A DNA stretch of 10,478 bases from an uncultured Lachnospiraceae bacterium. Its GTDB lineage: Bacteria; Bacillota_A; Clostridia; Lachnospirales; Lachnospiraceae. The stretch covers positions 1-10,478 of the forward strand of contig CAMOGO010000022.1 of assembly GCA_946614075.1 (NCBI GenBank). Reading direction: 5' to 3'. A model generated the notes under the pieces. It did not search any database and was not told the DNA's origin. It saw only the letters and a program-made list of their open reading frames with translations. Below are positions 5,951 to 10,478 of this stretch, piece after piece; the stretch's first letter is position 1; each line of letters starts with the position of its first letter. A program made the position numbers and the translations under genes.

Positions 5951-6456
5951 CGCTTGAAAGTCAATGCGATAATACTTTTCGAACACATGATATTGACATT
6001 GCTTATCCTGTCTTACGGAGCTTTTCGGAAAAAATCAATGTCATCAGCTATAATATCTAAAGCGCATTGACTTTTCTTTCTTCGTAATCCTAGGCTCTTC
6101 CGAAATATCAATGTTAAGTTTCTGTTTTGAGGGATTACATTGACTGTATTTTCACTTTCGATTTTAAACTCTTTCGAAATATCAATGTGATCGTCTCTTT
6201 TATGGTTGGACACCTTGATATTTTTGTTCCGGGACCAATTTGTCAACATGGATTAGTCAATGCGTTTTTGCTCAGAGGCTTCTTCCCATTGACTTTTTTG
6301 TCTATCGAGCTTTTGTATATTTTGAAAGTTCAATGCGAAACTGCTTTATAAGGTTTTCACATTGACAAATCGCCCTCATCACAATCATGAAGCTGTCAAT
6401 GCCCATCAAACAGTTATCGCGTAGAATTATTCTGGGGCAGCTTTGAAAGCCCAATC
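5951..6456. repeat. Array of ~7 degenerate 73-75-bp units with paired TCAATG / CATTGA motifs
   Basis: This gene-free, AT-rich stretch between cca and the acyltransferase holds TCAATG at 5961, 6035, 6108, 6182, 6257, 6330 and 6396, that is, steps of 74, 73, 74, 75, 73 and 66. The inverse motif, CATTGA or a near variant, occurs at 5991 (TATTGA), 6065, 6138, about 6214 (degenerate, CTTGAT), 6287 and 6360. Each inverse copy sits 30-32 bp after a forward copy and about 43 bp before the next. Forward copies are often preceded by TTTCGAAA-like sequence (e.g. 6096-6106, 6170-6180). A decayed copy (CCAATC) ends the array near 6451-6456. The rest of each unit differs, so this is neither a CRISPR nor a simple minisatellite. 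Small reading frames here look accidental. Confidence 0.8.
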
Positions 6457-6467
6457 CGCTGTTTTCA

Positions 6468-7805
6468 TTATCTCGCGCCCATCTGCTCCACAAAACCCAT
6501 CAGTGTCTCGCGTTCATTCAGGGCCGGATCCTCCAGCACCCGCTCCAGAAGGCGGCTAAGGATCTCTCCCATCTCCTTCCCCGGCGCTATGCCGGCGTCG
6601 ATCAGGTCCTTCCCCTTCACTGCGAGCATCTTCAGATTGTAGCAGTCGCCATCCTCGATTACCTCGTGGTACCACCGCTCCCAGGTATCGATTTGCTGCC
6701 TGGTCTCCTCCTGATAAGCCGGGGCTTTGCCCTCGTTGTCGGCGCGGATGAGCAGCATCAGCTGCTCAAAAAGCTCCGGACCGATCTCGCAAAGGACGCG
6801 GCGGACATCGGGCTTGCCCTTCGGATAGCGGAAATCATGCCACCGGATCAGGATCTGCACCCGGCGGATGGTCTCATTGTCAAACTTCAGACCTTTTAGG
6901 ATCCGGACAGCGCGGTCTGCGCCTTCCTTCTCATGCCCCTTGAAATGATCGTGGCCATTCTTAGAATCCACGAAACGGACGTAGGGCTTCCCGCAGTCAT
7001 GCAGGAGAGCCGCCCAGCGCAGAACAGGATCCTTGGGCGATGCCTCGAGAACCTTTATCGTATGCTCGCCGACGGAGTAGCAATGATACTTTGTATTCTG
7101 TTCCGTTGCCATCATCACATCAAACTCAGGATATATCTGGCGCGTGATGCCCGCTTCGTAGACCAGACGGAAAAGCCCTGGATTGTCCGAGGTGAGGAGC
7201 TTCGTGAGCTCCACCTGGATCCTCTCCTGGCTTACCTTCTCCAGGGTCGGAGCCAGATCGCAGACCGCTGCCCAGGTTTTCTCCTCGATGGCAAAGCCGA
7301 GCTGTGCGCTGAAACGGATGGCCCGCAGGATTCTGAGGGCATCCTCGCCGAAGCGCTCCTCGGCGCAGCCGACCGCCCGGATGATGCCGGCCTTCAGGTC
7401 CGCCATCCCATCAAACTCATCGACGATCCCTGTGCGGGGATTGAACGCCATCGCATTGATGGTAAAATCACGCCGCTTCAGGTCCTCTAAAAGGCTTGCC
7501 GTGAAGGCGACCTCCTTCGGATGTCTGCCATCCTCGTAGGCGCCGTCGATCCGGTAGGTCGTGACCTCGTATCCGTTTTTCCCGAGCATGACCGTCACGG
7601 TCCCATGCTGGATCCCGGTATCGATCGTCCGGCGGAACAGCCGCTTCACGTCCGCCGGCATCGCAGAGGTCGTGATATCCCAGTCCCCGGGGACGCGCCC
7701 CAGCAGGGAGTCACGCACACAGCCGCCAACCGCGTAGGCCTCGAAGCCGGCCTTTTCGATTGTCTCTATGATTTCCGCCACCTGGGCAGGAATCTTGATT
7801 GCCAT
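6468..7805 (-). CDS. cca: CCA tRNA nucleotidyltransferase (class II, with HD domain)
   Basis: 445 residues. Adds or repairs the 3' CCA end of tRNAs from CTP and ATP without a template. The head domain shows GGCVRD (27-32), the catalytic DWD pair (Asp41, Asp43) and RRDFTINAMA (111-120). It continues with DEFDGMADLKAG and EDALRILRAIRFSAQL (about 130-170), the ordered motifs of class II enzymes. A C-terminal HD region with ALLHDCGKP and GHEKEG (about 265-295) suggests an added phosphohydrolase-type domain, as in many bacterial forms. Single-residue changes separate true CCA-adding enzymes from CC- or A-adding relatives and poly(A) polymerase, but the motif set favours the full CCA enzyme. The start ATG has AGGAG at a 6-nt spacing. 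It lies 62 bp after proS with no obvious promoter between, so it is probably co-transcribed with proS. Confidence 0.93.
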   Translation of the reverse strand: MAIKIPAQVAEIIETIEKAGFEAYAVGGCVRDSLLGRVPGDWDITTSAMPADVKRLFRRTIDTGIQHGTVTVMLGKNGYEVTTYRIDGAYEDGRHPKEVAFTASLLEDLKRRDFTINAMAFNPRTGIVDEFDGMADLKAGIIRAVGCAEERFGEDALRILRAIRFSAQLGFAIEEKTWAAVCDLAPTLEKVSQERIQVELTKLLTSDNPGLFRLVYEAGITRQIYPEFDVMMATEQNTKYHCYSVGEHTIKVLEASPKDPVLRWAALLHDCGKPYVRFVDSKNGHDHFKGHEKEGADRAVRILKGLKFDNETIRRVQILIRWHDFRYPKGKPDVRRVLCEIGPELFEQLMLLIRADNEGKAPAYQEETRQQIDTWERWYHEVIEDGDCYNLKMLAVKGKDLIDAGIAPGKEMGEILSRLLERVLEDPALNERETLMGFVEQMGAR

Positions 7806-7823
7806 ACTTTTCTCCTAATACAA

Positions 7824-7853
7824 GGGCAGGGGTTTGAAAAATCACCCCTGCCC
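7824..7853 (-). terminator. Intercistronic hairpin between proS and cca (partial terminator or processing site)
   Basis: Perfect 10-bp arms GGGCAGGGGT and ACCCCTGCCC (7824-7833, 7844-7853) enclose a 10-nt loop. On the minus strand the tail reads TTGTATT, so the U-tract is poor and termination would be partial. It lies about 14 bp after the proS stop and 18 bp before the cca start, and may set the ratio of the two products or mark an RNA cleavage site. Confidence 0.5.
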
Positions 7854-7867
7854 GGCCATTTGCTTTA

Positions 7868-9307
7868 TTAATACGCCTTACCCCAGTAGACAAGCTTCTT
7901 CGCAGGTCGTCCGCAGCAGACACAGGTCTCGGAGATCTGCTCCTGCTCAAACGGCATGCAGCGTGAGGTCGCTGTCGTATCTTCCTTGATCTTCAGCTCG
8001 CACTCGACATCACCGCACCACATCGCCTTGACAAAGCCAGGCTTGTTTGCGACGGCATCGCAGAACTCATCGTAGGTTCTCGCCTCGCTGATGTGAGATG
8101 CCAGGTGCGCCTTCGCACGCTCCAGCATATCGGACTGCATCGTAGCCAGAACCTCCTGCACGGTCTCAGCCAGCTGATCCAAAGGAGTGATGATCTTCTC
8201 ACGAGTATCGCGGCGGACGATGACAGCCTGTCCAGCCTCCATATCCTTCGGACCGATCTCGACACGTACCGGAATGCCACGCATCTCTGCCTCGGCGAAC
8301 TTCCAGCCAGGGCTCTTGTCCGAGTCATCCATACGGCTGCGGATACCGGCACCCTTCAGGATAGCGGCAAGCTCGGCAGCCTTCTCCATGACGCCCTCCT
8401 TACGCTGCTGAACCGGGATTACAACAGCCTGGATCGGCGCGATGCGAGGCGGCAGGACCAGACCGGAGTCATCACCGTGAACCATGATGATGGCACCGAT
8501 GATACGGGTGGACATACCCCAGGAAGTCTGATGGACATACTGAAGCTCATTGTTGCTGTCGGAGTACTGGATGCCAAAGGCTCTGGCAAAGCCATCGCCG
8601 AAATTATGGCTGGTACCGGACTGCAGCGCCTTGCCGTCGTGCATCAGGGCCTCGATCGTGTAGGTCGCCTCGGCACCGGCAAACTTCTCTTTGTCGGTCT
8701 TGCGGCCCTTGACGACCGGGATCGCCAGCACCTGCTCACAGAAATCCGCGTATACATTCAGCATCTGGATCGTACGAGCCTCTGCCTCCTCCGCGGTGGC
8801 ATGGGCGGTATGGCCCTCCTGCCACAAAAACTCAGCCGTACGAAGGAAAGGACGGGTCGTCTTCTCCCAGCGGACTACGGAGCACCACTGATTGTAGCAC
8901 TTCGGCAGGTCACGGTGAGACTGGATAATACGGGAATACAGGTCGCAGAACAGGGTCTCCGACGTCGGGCGCACGCACAGACGCTCCGGCAGGGTCTCCA
9001 TACCGCCCTGGGTAACCCACGCTACCTCAGGCGCAAAGCCCTCAACATGATCCTTCTCCCGCTGAAGCAGGCTCTCTGGAATAAACATCGGCATGTAGAC
9101 ATTCTCCACACCGGTTTCCTTAAAACGAGCATCCAGCTCCTTCTGAATATTTTCCCAGATCGCATAGCCATTCGGCCGCAGGATGACACATCCACGGACA
9201 CCGGAATAATCGATCAGCTCTGCCTTTGTCACAACGTCCGTATACCACTGAGCAAAATCCTCGCTCATGGAGGTGATGGACTCGACCAGTTTCTTCTCTT
9301 TTGCCAT
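7868..9307 (-). CDS. proS: Prolyl-tRNA synthetase, short archaeal/eukaryotic-type form
   Basis: 479 residues from the ATG at 9305-9307, which has GGAG at a 6-nt spacing. The frame is open to 9391, but that upstream start would sit at or before the predicted transcription start. Class II synthetase motif 1 lies in the first ~90 residues. Motif 2 is [20 protein letters not shown] (about 150-170). Motif 3 is in the [23 protein letters not shown] stretch (about 255-280), followed by the anticodon-binding domain. A C-terminal Cys-rich unit ends in [18 protein letters not shown]. That unit and the final Tyr mark the archaeal/eukaryotic-type ProRS without the bacterial editing insertion, so editing of Ala-tRNA(Pro) would need a separate protein. 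It charges tRNA(Pro) with proline. It leads the proS-cca unit from a good sigma-A promoter; no T-box leader is visible. Confidence 0.96.
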   Translation of the reverse strand: MAKEKKLVESITSMSEDFAQWYTDVVTKAELIDYSGVRGCVILRPNGYAIWENIQKELDARFKETGVENVYMPMFIPESLLQREKDHVEGFAPEVAWVTQGGMETLPERLCVRPTSETLFCDLYSRIIQSHRDLPKCYNQWCSVVRWEKTTRPFLRTAEFLWQEGHTAHATAEEAEARTIQMLNVYADFCEQVLAIPVVKGRKTDKEKFAGAEATYTIEALMHDGKALQSGTSHNFGDGFARAFGIQYSDSNNELQYVHQTSWGMSTRIIGAIIMVHGDDSGLVLPPRIAPIQAVVIPVQQRKEGVMEKAAELAAILKGAGIRSRMDDSDKSPGWKFAEAEMRGIPVRVEIGPKDMEAGQAVIVRRDTREKIITPLDQLAETVQEVLATMQSDMLERAKAHLASHISEARTYDEFCDAVANKPGFVKAMWCGDVECELKIKEDTTATSRCMPFEQEQISETCVCCGRPAKKLVYWGKAY

Positions 9308-9399
9308 ATTGATCTCCATTCTACTAACTGATAAGGAACATGAAGGCGAAAACACTTTAAATAAAGCTTCGCGCACGCTTCCTTTATTCACATTCCATC

Positions 9400-9428
9400 A
9401 TTCTATGCGAAAGCCCTTCTCTTGTCAA
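9400..9428 (-). promoter_or_regulatory. Sigma-A promoter of proS-cca
   Basis: Minus strand: TTGACA (9423-9428), 17-nt spacer, TAGAAT (9400-9405). Start is expected near 9393, giving an ~86-nt leader. The leader contains a 7-bp AATAAAG/CTTTATT stem around a GC-rich interior (about 9360-9390). It lacks the conserved T-box sequence and a terminator/antiterminator pair, so tRNA-sensing control is not apparent. Confidence 0.8.
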
Positions 9429-9450
9429 TAAAGCGGCCGGAGAAATGTTC

Positions 9451-9479
9451 TTGCAAGGATGGCAATCTTTCTCTATAAT
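9451..9479 (+). promoter_or_regulatory. Sigma-A promoter of the coiled-coil gene
   Basis: TTGCAA (9451-9456), 17-nt spacer, perfect TATAAT (9474-9479). Start is expected near 9486, leaving a ~106-nt leader that contains the 12-bp repeats. The -35 boxes of this promoter and the divergent proS promoter are 22 bp apart, so the two polymerases could compete. Confidence 0.8.
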
Positions 9480-9524
9480 AGGATGAGCCCAAAACAATCA
9501 TCCGAATCAGAACAAGGATTACAG

Positions 9525-9577
9525 CAGATATCAGAACAGATATCGAAACAGGACAGATACCGGAACAGGTATCAGAA
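9525..9577 (+). repeat. Four copies of a 12-bp CAGRTAYCRGAA-type repeat in the leader of the coiled-coil gene
   Basis: Copies at 9525-9536 (CAGATATCAGAA), 9537-9548 (CAGATATCGAAA), 9554-9565 (CAGATACCGGAA) and 9566-9577 (CAGGTATCAGAA). A 5-bp CAGGA separates the second and third. Each has a GATATC-like dyad core. A decayed copy may lie at 9503-9514. The array runs straight into CAGGAGG, which is the ribosome site of the gene, so it sits in the 5' untranslated RNA. Confidence 0.75.
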
Positions 9578-9591
9578 CAGGAGGTACTGTT

Positions 9592-10467
9592 ATGGAAGAT
9601 CAGACTATTTTACGTTTACTTACCGCCGTTGCCAAGGATATGCTCACCATCAAAAATGAGATTCAGACGATCCGCGTCGATATGAACGGTTTTCACGATA
9701 CTCTCGAGGACAATAAGCGCCAGCTCGCCCAGATGAAGGACGACATGATCGGCTACCACGGTGAGCTGCAGGAGCTCTCCACTCGCCTCGCAAGCCTCGA
9801 GGACACAGTAAAGGATACGACCAAGACGGTCGAGGCCTCCACCTCCTCCGTCGAGACTCTCCGTTTCCACACCGAGGAAATGGAAAATAAGCTCATCCTC
9901 ATCGACAACAAGCTTGCCGACTCTGAGGATTCCATCCTCCGCGCGACAAATGGCTTCACGCAGGTCCGCGACACCGTCGCAGGCTTTGGCACCGACATGG
10001 ATTCCTTAAAGGAAAGCAGCAATGAGGCCGCAGAGCGCATTGTCAAGATCTCGAACGAAATCTCCCAGATCAATGAGACCCTGCAGTCCTCGTCTCACGA
10101 CGCCGTCGTCATGCAGAACAACGTGGCCGAGATCACCTCTGCCATGCAGGTTACCAAGAATAATGTCGCTGACCTTTACTCCGCTGTCCAGACGACCGAG
10201 AAGGATATCCATCTGGTCAATGACCGGATGACCGGTATCGAGACGGCTTTCAAGGAGACGAACAAGGTCCTGGCGAAGGTCGATTCTCAGGGCGTTCAGG
10301 CTAATTCGGACCTGGCGAAGGTCAGCGGTGTGCTGCAGAGTATGCTGCAGATCAATGGGCAGCAGATCGAGAAGGCCGACCAGACCATCTCGCTTCTGCG
10401 CAAGAACCGCTCCGAGTCCAACGAGTTCCGCGACAAACTCAAGACCGCCTTCCAGAACATGCAGTAA
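9592..10467 (+). CDS. Long coiled-coil protein of unknown function
   Basis: 291 residues from an ATG with AGGAGG at a 7-nt spacing; ends in TAA followed by two more in-frame or nearby stops. I do not recognise the family. The sequence is almost continuous amphipathic heptad pattern, rich in Asp, Glu, Lys, Gln, Ser and Thr. It has no proline, no cysteine and no tryptophan, as expected for an unbroken helical rod. There is no signal peptide and no membrane helix, so it is probably cytoplasmic. Residues about 35-100 and 100-240 contain similar blocks spaced with conserved Asn/Thr/Val positions, which suggests internal duplication. A fully helical chain would be roughly 43 nm long (1.5 angstrom per residue; inference). 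Alternatives are a structural or scaffold protein, an adaptor resembling chemoreceptor or tropomyosin-like coils, or a cell-division-associated rod. It has its own promoter and is divergent from proS. Confidence 0.85.
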   Translation: MEDQTILRLLTAVAKDMLTIKNEIQTIRVDMNGFHDTLEDNKRQLAQMKDDMIGYHGELQELSTRLASLEDTVKDTTKTVEASTSSVETLRFHTEEMENKLILIDNKLADSEDSILRATNGFTQVRDTVAGFGTDMDSLKESSNEAAERIVKISNEISQINETLQSSSHDAVVMQNNVAEITSAMQVTKNNVADLYSAVQTTEKDIHLVNDRMTGIETAFKETNKVLAKVDSQGVQANSDLAKVSGVLQSMLQINGQQIEKADQTISLLRKNRSESNEFRDKLKTAFQNMQ

Positions 10468-10478
10468 TAATAAGTAAA

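Noticed and set aside
5951..6456. Possible CRISPR array (36-bp TCAATG...CATTGA blocks alternating with ~37-bp blocks)
   Set aside because: Neither block is conserved in sequence between units; only 6-7-bp motifs recur, and no cas genes are in the window.
5951..6456. Series of tandem sigma-A promoters, since every CATTGAC copy contains TTGAC
   Set aside because: No consistent -10 hexamer lies 16-18 nt downstream on either strand; only scattered A/T-rich candidates are seen.
8093..9331. Long plus-strand open frame opposite proS
   Set aside because: Shadow frame: the minus frame carries all class II synthetase motifs. The plus translation is Leu/Arg/His-rich without family signals.
9308..9391. 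28-residue N-terminal extension of proS from an upstream in-frame ATG
   Set aside because: That start lies at or beside the predicted transcription start. The internal ATG at 9307 has a proper ribosome site and gives the normal family length.
9459..9659. 66-codon frame over the leader and start of the coiled-coil gene
   Set aside because: It starts upstream of the predicted transcription start, lacks a ribosome site, and its Gln/Arg/Tyr pattern simply reflects the 12-bp repeats.

Overview
The window looks like a chromosomal segment from a Gram-positive, Clostridia-type Firmicute of fairly high GC content. A Lachnospiraceae-like lineage is my best guess and is not proven. The reasons are strong AGGAGG-type ribosome sites, sigma-A promoters with 17-nt spacers, an ECF sigma factor with a zf-HC2 anti-sigma partner whose ectodomain resembles DUF4825, and a short prolyl-tRNA synthetase of the archaeal/eukaryotic type ending in Tyr. 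The genes look like core and housekeeping genes. I see no phage, integrase, transposase or CRISPR-cas genes.

Layout from left to right. (1) 1-499, minus strand: yhdT followed by the start of panF, overlapping by 8 bp (sodium/pantothenate symporter operon, cut by the window edge). (2) 500-1248 has no convincing protein gene. It holds a ~120-bp long-stem hairpin element (584-702), a likely stand-alone structured ncRNA on the minus strand (about 701-938) with its own promoter and terminator, and a candidate promoter for the next gene. (3) 1249-2541, plus strand: a saccharopine dehydrogenase-family oxidoreductase, ended by a strong terminator. (4) 2626-4475, minus strand: an ECF sigma factor and a large membrane anti-sigma factor, translationally coupled. 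(5) 4571-4656: a perfect 37-bp-arm palindrome plus an extra 16-bp unit. It supplies the stop codon of a minus-strand acyltransferase-3 membrane protein (4653-5912). (6) 5951-6456: an AT-rich intergenic array of about seven degenerate 73-75-bp units, each carrying TCAATG and its inverse at fixed spacing. (7) 6468-9307, minus strand: proS then cca, two tRNA-maturation/charging genes with a hairpin between them. (8) 9308-9591: back-to-back sigma-A promoters. One drives proS. The other drives a plus-strand gene (9592-10467) for a long coiled-coil protein with no Pro, Cys or Trp. Its leader carries four copies of a 12-bp GATATC-type repeat.

The least explained items are the helically phased TCAATG/CATTGA array, the ncRNA candidate upstream of yhdT-panF, the giant palindrome fused to the end of the acyltransferase gene, and the coiled-coil gene with its repeat-bearing leader. 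No complete new system can be demonstrated from sequence alone.
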